From an uncultured Pontibacter sp. (GTDB lineage Bacteria > Bacteroidota > Bacteroidia > Cytophagales > Hymenobacteraceae), in NCBI RefSeq assembly GCF_947492645.1, contig NZ_CANLMZ010000001.1, positions 450,709 through 514,708 of the forward strand: a stretch of DNA of 64,000 bases. Direction: 5' to 3'. A program made the translations under genes and the position numbers. Positions 35,167 through 44,432 of this stretch are shown here, piece after piece. Positions within the stretch are counted from its first letter, which is position 1; the number at the start of each line of letters is the position of its first letter. Below the pieces are notes generated by a model. The model ran no database searches, was not told the origin of the DNA, and worked only from the letters and a program-made list of their open reading frames with translations.

Positions 35167-36645
35167 TTAATAAGCTTTAGCAAAGTATACGCGTTGCTTG
35201 CTTGGCTTTCCGGTTAGCATATCAACACCATCTTCTTCAGGCGTGTCCAAGGCAATGCATCGGATAGTGGCCTTTGTTTCTTCTTTTATGCGCTCCTCGG
35301 TTTCCGGAGTGCCGTCCCAATGGGCTAACACAAAACCACCTTTGTTCTCCAGTACATCCTTAAACTCCTCATACGTATCCACTTTAGTTGTATGCGTCTC
35401 ACGGTAAGCAAGGGCTCTATCAAAGATATTCTTCTGGATCTCGTCAAGCAGCGCAGGTATATAATCGGCAAGGCCGGCAAACTGCTGTGTGCTTTTCTCT
35501 TTTGTATCGCGGCGCGCTATTTCTGCAGTACCGTTCTCAAGGTCGCGGGCTCCGATGGCAATACGCACAGGTACGCCTTTCAGCTCCCACTCGGCAAACT
35601 TATAGCCAGGGCGTTCAGTATCGCGGTTGTCATACTTTACGCTGATGCCCTTTGCCTCCAGCTCGCGCTTAAGCTGGTTTACTTTTTCGCTGATCTGGGC
35701 CAGTTGTTCTTCGCCTTTGTAAATAGGCACGATCACAACCTGTATAGGAGCTAAGTTAGGAGGAAGTACTAAGCCTTCGTCATCAGAGTGGGCCATTACC
35801 AGCGCACCCATCAAGCGTGTGCTTACGCCCCACGAAGTTCCCCATACGTGCTCCAGGCCACCTTCTTTCGTCGCAAACTTCACATCAAATGCCTTTGCAA
35901 AGTTCTGTCCTAAAAAGTGGGAAGTACCAGCCTGTAATGCTTTGCCATCCTGCATTAAGCCTTCGATGCAATAAGTATCCAAAGCGCCTGCAAAGCGTTC
36001 GCTAGGGGTTTTTACGCCACGTATTACTGGCAGGGCAATGTATTGCTCAGCAAAGTCAGCGTATACGTTCATCATTTTCACGGTTTCCTCTACCGCTTCC
36101 TCTGCAGTAGCATGTGCCGTATGGCCCTCTTGCCACAGGAACTCTGCCGTGCGCAGGAACAGGCGCGTGCGCATCTCCCAACGCACTACGTTTGCCCATT
36201 GGTTTATAAGCAGAGGCAGGTCGCGATAGCTTTGTATCCAGTTTTTGTAGGTGCTCCAGATGATAGCTTCTGAGGTTGGGCGCACAATAAGTTCTTCTTC
36301 CAGTTTGGCGGCAGGGTCAACGCGAAGTTTTCCTGGCTTATCTGGGTCTGTTTGCAAACGATAATGGGTTACAACCGCGCATTCTTTGGCAAAGCCCTCG
36401 GCGTTTTGCTCCTCAGCTTCAAACAAGCTTTTGGGTACAAAAAGCGGGAAGTACGCATTAGAGTGGCCGGTGGCCTTAAACATATCATCCAGCACACGCT
36501 GCATTTTCTCCCAAATAGCATATCCGTAAGGTTTGATAACCATGCAACCGCGTACCGCAGAGTTCTCTGCAAGGCCGGCTTTTTTTACCAGCTCGTTATA
36601 CCATAAGGAGTAATCTTCGCTTCTTTTTGGTAACCCTTTGCTCAT
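35167..36645 (-). CDS. proS: Prolyl-tRNA synthetase (archaeal/eukaryotic-like type)
   Basis: ProS charges tRNA-Pro. The 492-residue length and lack of the INS editing insertion fit the eukaryote-like type common in Bacteroidota. Class II motifs are visible: motif 2 as [20 protein letters not shown] with QEGHTAHAT (about 156-184) and motif 3 as [16 protein letters not shown] (about 273-288). The RPTSEA segment near 122-127 binds substrate. The C-terminal zinc-binding-like domain ends in the conserved Tyr of the type (VYFAKAY). Confidence 0.94.
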   Translation of the reverse strand: MSKGLPKRSEDYSLWYNELVKKAGLAENSAVRGCMVIKPYGYAIWEKMQRVLDDMFKATGHSNAYFPLFVPKSLFEAEEQNAEGFAKECAVVTHYRLQTDPDKPGKLRVDPAAKLEEELIVRPTSEAIIWSTYKNWIQSYRDLPLLINQWANVVRWEMRTRLFLRTAEFLWQEGHTAHATAEEAVEETVKMMNVYADFAEQYIALPVIRGVKTPSERFAGALDTYCIEGLMQDGKALQAGTSHFLGQNFAKAFDVKFATKEGGLEHVWGTSWGVSTRLMGALVMAHSDDEGLVLPPNLAPIQVVIVPIYKGEEQLAQISEKVNQLKRELEAKGISVKYDNRDTERPGYKFAEWELKGVPVRIAIGARDLENGTAEIARRDTKEKSTQQFAGLADYIPALLDEIQKNIFDRALAYRETHTTKVDTYEEFKDVLENKGGFVLAHWDGTPETEERIKEETKATIRCIALDTPEEDGVDMLTGKPSKQRVYFAKAY

Positions 36646-36774
36646 ACTTAAAAAAAATTATACTATATCGCTTATAACTAATGTTTTTGGAATAATATTT
36701 GCTTGGTATATGCTCAGAGCAGCATATCATTCTTGCTCAAAATTACGTTTAATATATTATACTATTGATAAGGA

Positions 36775-36800
36775 TTTGCGCACTTGTGTATTTATCTTTG
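36775..36800 (+). promoter_or_regulatory. Putative promoter of the aromatic-rich lipoprotein gene
   Basis: TATCTTTG (36793-36800) matches the -7 consensus and TTTG (36775-36778) could be the -33 box, though the 14-bp spacing is shorter than usual. The start codon at 36826 is 25 bp downstream. Confidence 0.45.
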
Positions 36801-36825
36801 ATATAGAGGAAGTTTTACTACAGAG

Positions 36826-38031
36826 ATGGCCATGAAAAAGTTTACGATACATACACTAGCCCCCGCTCTTGCGTTGCTGGCGCTAGGTTGCAGCAGCCCC
36901 ACCGCTATGCAGTCTACAGAGTACGACGACATGTACTACAGCTCAGCAGACAAAACGCAGTACATAGAGCCGGAAGCTACAGCTTACAACGAGCTAAGTG
37001 AAGCAGACAGCGAGGCGCAAACACAGCAATATGCTGAAAGCAGCAATGCCGTTACAGAAGATTATTATGCTGATGAGTATTATGATGGCCGCGATTATAA
37101 CCCGCGCGACAACTGGTACAGGCCAAATTATTCGTATGTTGATCCTTATTGGGGAAGCGCGTACACGCCTCGCCATTATGCCTACAGCCGCTACAGTTCG
37201 GCTTTTTATGATCCATTCTACGATCCTTTTTATGCTGATCCGTTCTTTTACGATCCTTTCTACCGCAGGCCTTACTGGGGCAGCGGCATTTCTATAGCCA
37301 TTAGTTACAACTACGGCTGGGGAGGCTGGGGCGGACACCGCCCATACTACAGCCGCTGGTATGCTAATAACCCATACTATCATGGCTACTACGGCGGCTA
37401 CAACAGCGGTTATTACGGTAACAACTGGTATTACGACAGGCCAGTAGTGATTGGTAACAGAGTTAAAACGCAGTACGGCCCGCGCGATGCCCGCGGAGCA
37501 GTAGTAACAGAAGGCACCAGGGGCAATGGCGGCAGGCCTAACAGAGGCGAAGCTTACCAGGGCGATGTAACCGGAACTGAGAATGCAAGGCCAGCGCGTC
37601 CGTCACGTTCAAGCGAGGCTGTAGTAGCTCCGGAGTCTGCTAACGAAGCCAAGCCATCGGTGCCAACACGCCCAAGCCGTACCGAATATTATGACCCAAG
37701 CAAGGGAAGAAGCCGCACCACGCGAGAGCCTGCAAATGTAGGAGGGCAGCAACAGCAGAACGAACGCCGAGCCGTTGAGCCAAGGCAGCAGCGCACTACA
37801 CGTACCCGCGAGTATACGCCAACACCTAGGCAAACAGAAAGGCAGCAGATACGCCAGAACAATGTGCCACAGCAGCAGCAGCAACAGTCACGCCCGGCAC
37901 CAAGCAGGCCAACTTTTGAGCAGCGCCGCGAGAGTCCTACGCCATCACGCTCTAGTGAGGTAAGGCAACAAAGCAACAATAACTCGTCGTCATCGGGAAG
38001 CAACAGCGGCCGCCCAAGAAGAGGACAATAA
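36826..38031 (+). CDS. Aromatic-rich, low-complexity lipoprotein of unknown function
   Basis: The 401-residue protein has a lipoprotein signal (lipobox LALGC, Cys22). An acidic Tyr-rich section (about 30-95) is followed by residues 97-206, in which about 40 of 110 are Tyr, Trp or Phe. This part includes repeated DPFY units (about 129-146) and Gly-Tyr-rich runs. Residues 220-401 are a basic, Arg/Pro/Gln/Ser-rich tail with polyglutamine stretches. No enzymatic motif is seen. It precedes the OmpP1/FadL gene by 14 bp, so the two are probably cotranscribed and the product may act at the outer membrane. I do not recognise a defined family. Confidence 0.7.
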   Translation: MAMKKFTIHTLAPALALLALGCSSPTAMQSTEYDDMYYSSADKTQYIEPEATAYNELSEADSEAQTQQYAESSNAVTEDYYADEYYDGRDYNPRDNWYRPNYSYVDPYWGSAYTPRHYAYSRYSSAFYDPFYDPFYADPFFYDPFYRRPYWGSGISIAISYNYGWGGWGGHRPYYSRWYANNPYYHGYYGGYNSGYYGNNWYYDRPVVIGNRVKTQYGPRDARGAVVTEGTRGNGGRPNRGEAYQGDVTGTENARPARPSRSSEAVVAPESANEAKPSVPTRPSRTEYYDPSKGRSRTTREPANVGGQQQQNERRAVEPRQQRTTRTREYTPTPRQTERQQIRQNNVPQQQQQQSRPAPSRPTFEQRRESPTPSRSSEVRQQSNNNSSSSGSNSGRPRRGQ

Positions 38032-38045
38032 ATCAGACACACCCC

Positions 38046-39557
38046 ATGAACATACATAAGCTATTTTTAGCCAGCCTGGCACTTACGCTAGGCTGGGCTG
38101 GCAATGCCTTTGCTCAAAACGAGGTAGATGCCCTGCGCTATACACGATTAGGTATTACAGGTTCTGCACGTATACAGAGCATTGGTGGCGCACAATCGGC
38201 ACTTGGAGCAGACATATCTACTATATCATCTAACCCGGCTGGTTTGGGCATGTTCCGCAGGTCGGAGTTTAGCATTAGCCCGGGTCTGCAGTTTAGTAAC
38301 ACACAAACAAAAGTTGGAGGCTTTACGCAGGCTACTGATCAAAATGCAGTAAGTATACCACATGCTGGTATTGTGCTAAGCAGCAGAAAAAATGATGAAG
38401 GAGCCGACTGGCGAGGTGCAAGTTTAGGCATCAGTTTTACAAGGCTAAACAACTTTAACCAACGCTTGTCCTATAGCAACACAGCCGCAGAAGACCAGTT
38501 AACTATAGTTGAGTATTTTGCGGAGCAGGCAAACCAGAATGGCAGAACATTACAAAGCCTGGACGATGAGTTTGCCAACGGGTTTACAACAATAGAGGGT
38601 TTGGCCTACGGTGCTTACCTGCTTGATGTTGTGGAAGACGAAAACGGAAATGAAATTGTAGTGCCGCTTTATAGAGAAGGGCAGGTGCTGGAGCGTGAGG
38701 ATATCAGGCGTAGGGGTTCGCAAAACCAGTTTGACATTGGTGTAGGTACCAGCTATAAGGATAGGCTATACTTAGGGGCCTCCTTGGGTATAGTATCAAC
38801 AAACTTTACGCAGGAAAGCGTTTACCGCGAATCAGAGACAAGCACCAATACTGCGTTTACAGACCTGGAGCTGCGTGATGAATTTACTACCCGTGGCGCA
38901 GGTATAAATCTTAAAGTAGGCGCTATCTTCAGGCCGATAGATGCGTTGCGTTTTGGTTTAACTTTACAAACGCCCACAGCTTATACATTTACCGACACTT
39001 ACCAACGGGCACTTTATACATCTTACGACGATAAGCCTACAGACAGCGCGATAGAACTTCCGGGAGAGTTTACCTATAGCCTTGTTACTCCTTTTAGAGC
39101 AAGCGTGGGTGCTGCCGGTTTTATTGGCAAGTATGGCTTTATAACCGCCGATGTAGAGTTTGTGAATTACAGCAACATCAAGTTCTCTGAAAGCGAAGAT
39201 GACTTTGCCTCCACCAGCGATTACTTTAATGATGTAAACAGCCGTATTTCAAACACCTACAAATCAGCGGTAAACTATAAGATAGGAGCTGAAGGCCGTG
39301 TAGATGTGTTTAGAGTGCGTGCAGGCTATGCCCATACCGGCGACCCTTATAAAAATGCCTCTTTTGACGGTGGTATAAATTCTTTTACAGCCGGTGCCGG
39401 CATCCGACTTAAAAATTATTCTGCCGACCTGGCTTATGTAAGAAGTGTGGGCAACAGCCGCTATTCCCCATTTGTGCTGCAAAACGGCGACCAGCCCGTA
39501 ATTGATATTGAGGAGAAGCAGTCTACAGTTATGCTTACCTTCGGATACAACTTTTAA
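38046..39557 (+). CDS. OmpP1/FadL-family outer-membrane transport protein
   Basis: The 503-residue protein has a signal peptide (1-24, ending AFAQ). The N-terminal signature of the Bacteroidota OmpP1/FadL/TodX group follows: RYTRLGITGSARIQSIGGAQSALGAD then SSNPAGLG. The remainder is rich in alternating strands and ends with a terminal aromatic (FGYNF), as expected of an outer-membrane barrel. FadL-type barrels import hydrophobic molecules; in this phylum they are often called hemin receptors without proof. It is probably cotranscribed with the aromatic-rich lipoprotein gene. Confidence 0.85.
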   Translation: MNIHKLFLASLALTLGWAGNAFAQNEVDALRYTRLGITGSARIQSIGGAQSALGADISTISSNPAGLGMFRRSEFSISPGLQFSNTQTKVGGFTQATDQNAVSIPHAGIVLSSRKNDEGADWRGASLGISFTRLNNFNQRLSYSNTAAEDQLTIVEYFAEQANQNGRTLQSLDDEFANGFTTIEGLAYGAYLLDVVEDENGNEIVVPLYREGQVLEREDIRRRGSQNQFDIGVGTSYKDRLYLGASLGIVSTNFTQESVYRESETSTNTAFTDLELRDEFTTRGAGINLKVGAIFRPIDALRFGLTLQTPTAYTFTDTYQRALYTSYDDKPTDSAIELPGEFTYSLVTPFRASVGAAGFIGKYGFITADVEFVNYSNIKFSESEDDFASTSDYFNDVNSRISNTYKSAVNYKIGAEGRVDVFRVRAGYAHTGDPYKNASFDGGINSFTAGAGIRLKNYSADLAYVRSVGNSRYSPFVLQNGDQPVIDIEEKQSTVMLTFGYNF

Positions 39558-39576
39558 TCTGTAACAGGTTTAGTTT

Positions 39577-39607
39577 AAAAGGCAGTCTGGTAAGGCTGCC
39601 TTTTTTT
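39577..39607 (+). terminator. Terminator after the OmpP1/FadL gene
   Basis: AAAAGGCAG (39577-39585) pairs with CTGCCTTTT (39596-39604) around a 10-nt loop, running into a tract of seven T. A TATACTT motif immediately follows. Confidence 0.85.
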
Positions 39608-39727
39608 ATACTTAAACAGAATTTTATACTTTTTGAGTACCGCCGTCCGTGGTTTTATGCGCTTTTTATGGCAAAACAATAATATTCTGATAAATTAGTA
39701 GGCTGAAATAAACACTAAACTAATCGC

Positions 39728-41959
39728 ATGTATATCAAACTAAAAACAAACCTTTTGGCTGCTGCTCTCTTGTGCTTTGCCTTTATGGCGCAGGCACAGC
39801 AGAAAAAAGACATCACCCTGGAAGATGTGTACCGCAAAGGCACCTTCCGGGCGCAGTCTGTGTATGGCGTAAACTGGATGAATGACGGCCAGTTTTACAG
39901 CTCGCAGGTGCAGGATGAGCAGAACAAGGTAAACGACATTGTGAAGTATGATGTAACAACAGGTAAGCCTGTAAGCACTATCATTGAGGGTGAGAACCTT
40001 GTTGCGGAAGGAAGTACAACGCCGTTAAAGTATAGCGGCTATACTTTCAGCTCAGACGAAAAGAAAGTGCTTTTCTCTGCAGAGCGCGAGCAGATCTATC
40101 GTCGTTCTTCAAAAGCAGATTACTACATCTACGACATCGCCTCTAAAAAGCTTACCAAGCTAAGCAACGGTGGCAAGCAGATGTACGCTACATTCTCTCC
40201 GGATGCCAAGCGCGTTGCCTTTGCCCGCGACAACAACATGTTTGTAGTGGACCTGGGCAACATGAAGGAGACGCAGATCACCAGCGACGGTAAATTCAAC
40301 TCTATCATCAACGGCTATGCAGACTGGGTGTACGAAGAGGAATTCTCTTTTGCGCAGGGCTTCCATTGGTCGCCGGACGGCAAGAAGATAGCTTTTTATA
40401 CGTTTGATGAAACCAGCGTGCCGGAGTTTAACATGCAGATGTGGGGCGACCTTTATCCGCAGGATTACAAGTTTAAATACCCAAAGGCTGGCGAAGCTAA
40501 CTCAAAAGTAAAAGTATCGGTATATGATGTAGCCAGCGGCTCAACCGTTAAAATGGATACTGGCAATGAGGCCGATATCTACATACCGCGCATCAAATGG
40601 ACAAACAACCCAAACCTGTTGTCTATCCAGAAAATGAACCGCCTGCAGAACACGCTGGAGATACTGCATGCCAATGCTACAACCGGTAAGGCAGATGTTG
40701 TTCTGAAAGAGACTGATAAAGCTTACATTGATGTTACAGATGATTTGACTTACCTGAAAGACGGAAAGCATTTTATCCATAGCTCTGAAGTAAAAGGGTT
40801 TAACCACCTGTACCTGTACAACATGAGTGGCAAACTGGTGCGCCAGATCACGAACGGTAACTGGGAGGTAAGCAGCTACGTGGGCTACGACGAGAAGAAC
40901 GATCGTTTATACTATATGTCTACGGAAGTGTCGCCGCTGGAGCGCCACCTGTACAGCATCAGCAGCAAGGGCAAGAAAAAGCAGCGCCTTACTACAGAGG
41001 CTGGTACATACAGCGTAAACATGAGTGATGACTACAAATATTACCTGGCTTACCACTCTGCCGCAAACGTGCCAACTACTGTAAGCTTGCATACTGCCAA
41101 AGATGGCAAGCTGATTAAAGTGCTGGAAGATAACCAGAAGCTGAAGAACACGCTGGCGCAATACAAGGTAGCTAAGCAGGAGTTCTTTGATATGAAAACT
41201 GCTGATGGCACGCAGTTGAACGGTTGGATGATCAAACCAACAGATTTTGACCCGAACAAAAAATACCCTGTGTTGATGTTTGTGTATGGTGGCCCAGGCT
41301 CGCAGACGGTAACTAACAGCTGGGGCGGCACCAACTACCTGTGGTACCAGGTGCTGGCTAACAAAGGCCTGATCGTGGTAAGCGTTGATAACCGTGGTAC
41401 TGGTGCCCGTGGCGCTGAGTTCAAGAAATCTACTTACGCCAATTTGGGCAAGTATGAAATTGAAGATCAGGTTGAAGCCGCAAAGTGGCTTGGCAACCAG
41501 GCTTATGTAGATAAAAACCGCATCGGTATCTGGGGTCACAGCTTTGGCGGCTACATGACGTTACTGGGCTTAACAAAAGGCGAGGGCGTGTTTAGAGCAG
41601 GTATTTCGGTAGCGCCGGTTACAAGCTGGAGATACTACGACAGCATCTATACAGAGCGCTTCCTGAAAACACCACAAGAGAATGCAGCCGGTTACGACGA
41701 TAACTCACCGCTTATGTTTGCTGATAAATTGCAGGGCGACCTTCTGCTGATCCACGGAACTGGTGACGATAACGTGCACTTCCAGAATGCGGTGGCGATG
41801 CAGGATGCTTTGATCAGCGCCAACAAGCAGTTCGAGAGCTTCTACTACCCGAACCGTAACCACGGTGTAGGTGGCGGCATTACTAGCTTGCACCGCTTTA
41901 CCATGATGACGGACTTCTTACAGCGCAAACTGATAAACCCAACGGAGGTGAACCAGTAA
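39728..41959 (+). CDS. Prolyl-dipeptidyl peptidase IV-like S9 peptidase
   Basis: The 743-residue protein has a signal peptide (1-24, ending AQAQ), an eight-bladed propeller and a C-terminal alpha/beta hydrolase domain. Catalytic residues are Ser605 (WGHSFGGY), Asp680 (HGTGDDNVH) and His712 (NRNHG). The DPP4 double-Glu anchor for the substrate N terminus is present at DWVYEEEF (Glu203-205), which points to Xaa-Pro dipeptide release rather than another S9 activity. It is predicted to be periplasmic or surface-linked and to take part in peptide use. Its upstream part holds an inverted AAGTATA/TATACTT pair (40028-40046). Confidence 0.92.
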   Translation: MYIKLKTNLLAAALLCFAFMAQAQQKKDITLEDVYRKGTFRAQSVYGVNWMNDGQFYSSQVQDEQNKVNDIVKYDVTTGKPVSTIIEGENLVAEGSTTPLKYSGYTFSSDEKKVLFSAEREQIYRRSSKADYYIYDIASKKLTKLSNGGKQMYATFSPDAKRVAFARDNNMFVVDLGNMKETQITSDGKFNSIINGYADWVYEEEFSFAQGFHWSPDGKKIAFYTFDETSVPEFNMQMWGDLYPQDYKFKYPKAGEANSKVKVSVYDVASGSTVKMDTGNEADIYIPRIKWTNNPNLLSIQKMNRLQNTLEILHANATTGKADVVLKETDKAYIDVTDDLTYLKDGKHFIHSSEVKGFNHLYLYNMSGKLVRQITNGNWEVSSYVGYDEKNDRLYYMSTEVSPLERHLYSISSKGKKKQRLTTEAGTYSVNMSDDYKYYLAYHSAANVPTTVSLHTAKDGKLIKVLEDNQKLKNTLAQYKVAKQEFFDMKTADGTQLNGWMIKPTDFDPNKKYPVLMFVYGGPGSQTVTNSWGGTNYLWYQVLANKGLIVVSVDNRGTGARGAEFKKSTYANLGKYEIEDQVEAAKWLGNQAYVDKNRIGIWGHSFGGYMTLLGLTKGEGVFRAGISVAPVTSWRYYDSIYTERFLKTPQENAAGYDDNSPLMFADKLQGDLLLIHGTGDDNVHFQNAVAMQDALISANKQFESFYYPNRNHGVGGGITSLHRFTMMTDFLQRKLINPTEVNQ

Positions 41960-41980
41960 GCAAAGTATAAGTATAAACCT

Positions 41981-42018
41981 AAGAAGGCCTGCCGGTAACG
42001 GTGGGCCTTTCTTTTTTG
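41981..42018 (+). terminator. Terminator after the DPP4-like gene
   Basis: AAGAAGGCC with inner CCG pairs with CGG and GGCCTTTCTT across two small mismatches, ending in a run of T. It starts about 20 bp after the stop. Two overlapping direct AAGTATA motifs precede it (41963-41975). Confidence 0.75.
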
Positions 42019-42089
42019 TACCTCTCTAAGCAACCTTATGCTTTAGCGCCTCATCTATAGCTACATACATCGCTGCTAAAGTATAAACT

Positions 42090-43526
42090 ATGAAAAAAGT
42101 ATTCTCTCTGCTGTTGCTGCTTTTTGTGGCCGCAAACGTAGCCTCTGCGCAAGAGGCACCGCAATCCAGGCTTTTCACGCCAGCGCAAATGCACCAGGAC
42201 CTCGACAGCATGTATGCCTGGATTAATGCCACGCATCCCAATTTATACTTGCAGGTAAAAAAGGAAAAAGCTGACAAGGTATGGGAGCAGGCGAGGGCAC
42301 AGCTAAAAAGGCCCATGACGCGGGTAGAGTTCGCTAAAATTGTTTTCCCGGTAACCTCACAGTACAAAGACGGGCACACCGGCTTAGGCTTTGATTTCTC
42401 AGATGAAGAGTTTCAGAAGTACTACGAGGAGGGAGGCCGGTTTTTCCCGTTGGGCGTGAAAGTGCAGGAGGGGCAGCTGTATGTTACAGAGGTAGCTAAG
42501 GGCCAAAGTATAAAACCAGGAGCAAGTATAACGAAAATAAATGGACGTAAAGCAGAAGAACTGGTGCAGGAAATGCTGCCTTACTGGCCTGCAGATAACA
42601 AACCTAACCAGGAAGCAACGCTAAGCAGGCTGTTTGGCTTTACGCTATGGTACTTATATGGCTGGGGCAATGACGTGGAGGTGGAGTATAGCAACTACGG
42701 TGAGCGCAAAAAGCAGGTGGCACAGCTGCAGGGAGTGGGCGAAGATACATTTTTCCATTACATCGGCTTCGGCTCCAGAGACTACAAACTGACTATACAT
42801 GAGCAGGAGAGTCTGGCGGTGCTGGAGCTTTTCAATTTCAAACCAAAGATGAAAGAGTTAACTGCTTTCCTGGATTCCGCTTTTGCAGTACTGCAAGAGA
42901 GAAACATACAGCACCTGGCCATTGACCTGCGCAGGAGCGGAGGCGGTTACTCGGGTGTAGGTGCTAAGGTGTTACAGTATGTTACAGATAAGCCCTTTGA
43001 TCTGACGGTGGCACGGGAGCAGTACCGTTCGTTGGTGCTGCCAAGCAAATCCTACAACAAAGGCTTCTATCAAAACAACATGGCCGCCTACGATGGCAAG
43101 TATGTAAACAACAGGTATAAATCAGTAGCACACCCACAGCAGCCTGAGCCACTAAAGAACCCGGAGCTGTTCTACGAAGGCAAAATATACTTACTTACCG
43201 CGCCGCGCACTTTTTCTTCGTCGCATATGATGGCAGCTGCGGTGAAGGGATATAAGCTAGCTACGGTTATAGGGGAGGCTACGGGTAACAACAATCATTT
43301 TATGGGTGAGGTAATAAACTTCCAACTGCCAAATACTGGTTGGTGGGGCATGTGCAGCACAGCGCAGTACTGGGCGGCGGGCATAACGGAGGCAACAAAG
43401 TATAAGGGTGTGCAGCCGGATGTAGAGGTAAAGCAAAGTATAAAAGACCTTGCCGCGGACAAAGACACGGTGCTGGAGTATCTGAAGGAAAGTATAAGAA
43501 CAGGCAAGGTAGCTGCTGCAGAATAA
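42090..43526 (+). CDS. S41-family (C-terminal processing-like) serine peptidase
   Basis: The 478-residue protein has a signal peptide (1-20, VASAQ). The N-terminal helical part contains DGHTGLGF (94-101). A PDZ-like segment (about 118-165) is followed by the S41 catalytic domain: IDLRRSGGGYSG (278-289), then TFSSSHMMAAAVKG with the likely nucleophile Ser377 and IGEATGN. The Lys of the usual Ser-Lys dyad is not obvious. Such proteins cleave peptides or process envelope proteins in the periplasm; several Bacteroidota paralogues have no known substrate. AAGTATA motifs are dense here (seven between 42244 and 43496). Confidence 0.8.
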   Translation: MKKVFSLLLLLFVAANVASAQEAPQSRLFTPAQMHQDLDSMYAWINATHPNLYLQVKKEKADKVWEQARAQLKRPMTRVEFAKIVFPVTSQYKDGHTGLGFDFSDEEFQKYYEEGGRFFPLGVKVQEGQLYVTEVAKGQSIKPGASITKINGRKAEELVQEMLPYWPADNKPNQEATLSRLFGFTLWYLYGWGNDVEVEYSNYGERKKQVAQLQGVGEDTFFHYIGFGSRDYKLTIHEQESLAVLELFNFKPKMKELTAFLDSAFAVLQERNIQHLAIDLRRSGGGYSGVGAKVLQYVTDKPFDLTVAREQYRSLVLPSKSYNKGFYQNNMAAYDGKYVNNRYKSVAHPQQPEPLKNPELFYEGKIYLLTAPRTFSSSHMMAAAVKGYKLATVIGEATGNNNHFMGEVINFQLPNTGWWGMCSTAQYWAAGITEATKYKGVQPDVEVKQSIKDLAADKDTVLEYLKESIRTGKVAAAE

Positions 43527-43581
43527 AGTTGTAAGCTTCTGAAATGTAAAGGGTTAAAAATAAAAGCATAAATTTAACAGC

Positions 43582-43589
43582 TATTTTTG
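43582..43589 (+). promoter_or_regulatory. -7 promoter element for the NTF2-like gene
   Basis: TATTTTTG fits TAnnTTTG and lies 34 bp before ATG 43624. No good -33 box was identified. Confidence 0.35.
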
Positions 43590-43623
43590 TGCATTACCTA
43601 TCGCTATGCTAACACCTAAAACT

Positions 43624-44427
43624 ATGAAAATTACCACGTTCTTTCTGCTGGCATTATGGCTGTGCGCTTTACAGGGTACAAACACCACCCGCGAACAAGC
43701 ACTAGAAAGCCTGGCAAACGCCGAACGCGACTTCTCAGCCACCTCCCAGGCCGAAGGCCTGCACCAGGCTTTTGTGGCGTATATGGCCGATGATGGACTT
43801 GTATTTGCCCCGGCACCCACCAACGGGAAAAAACTACATGCCACAGCGCCGCCTAGTACTGCCTTGCTTACCTGGTACCCGGCTTATGCAGATATTTCCA
43901 GTTCTCTGGATTGGGGTTTTACAACGGGGCCATATCAGTTAAAAGCCACTCCAACGGATGATAAAATTGTAGGAGCAGGATTCTATTTGTCGGTTTGGCG
44001 AAAGCAGCCAGACGGCCAATGGAAAGTAGCGATTGATATGGGCAATTCATTCTCGCCAAACCTGCTGAAAACAGAAACCTATAAGCCGGCAGCACCTGGA
44101 GCAAGCAGCATTTCCAAAGGCACTCAAGAAAATCTGTTGGCAAAGGATGTGCAAAAAGTACAGCCTTATGATGCCGAAACTATCATTTACCGCCACGAGG
44201 AGTACCCACACAAGTATAAAAACGGTACAATTGAGCCAGCGGCAAGTATAACTTATACTAACCTGGGGCACGAGCTTTCTCCGGCCGAAGACATGGCTTA
44301 TACTTATGGCAGCTATACCCATAACGTAGGCGAAAAAGCAGAGAAAGGGCATTACCTGAAAGTATGGAAAATGCTGGACGGACAATGGAAGTTAGCGGCA
44401 CACAACCTGGTACCTGACAGAAAGTAG
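43624..44427 (+). CDS. Secreted protein with two NTF2/DUF4440-like domains
   Basis: ATG at 43624 begins a signal-peptide-like segment (MKITTFFLLALWLCALQG); an in-frame ATG at 43606 is possible. The 267 residues form two similar halves. Each ends with a strand of the DUF4440/SnoaL-like type: YLSVWRKQPDGQWKVAIDMG (near residue 125) and YLKVWKMLDGQWKLAAHN (near the C terminus). These cone-shaped domains bind small molecules or act as enzymes; nothing shows which here. Predicted to be periplasmic. The stop lies 5 bp from the stop of the converging RelA/SpoT-domain gene, with no terminator between. Confidence 0.7.
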   Translation: MKITTFFLLALWLCALQGTNTTREQALESLANAERDFSATSQAEGLHQAFVAYMADDGLVFAPAPTNGKKLHATAPPSTALLTWYPAYADISSSLDWGFTTGPYQLKATPTDDKIVGAGFYLSVWRKQPDGQWKVAIDMGNSFSPNLLKTETYKPAAPGASSISKGTQENLLAKDVQKVQPYDAETIIYRHEEYPHKYKNGTIEPAASITYTNLGHELSPAEDMAYTYGSYTHNVGEKAEKGHYLKVWKMLDGQWKLAAHNLVPDRK

Positions 44428-44432
44428 CGCAA

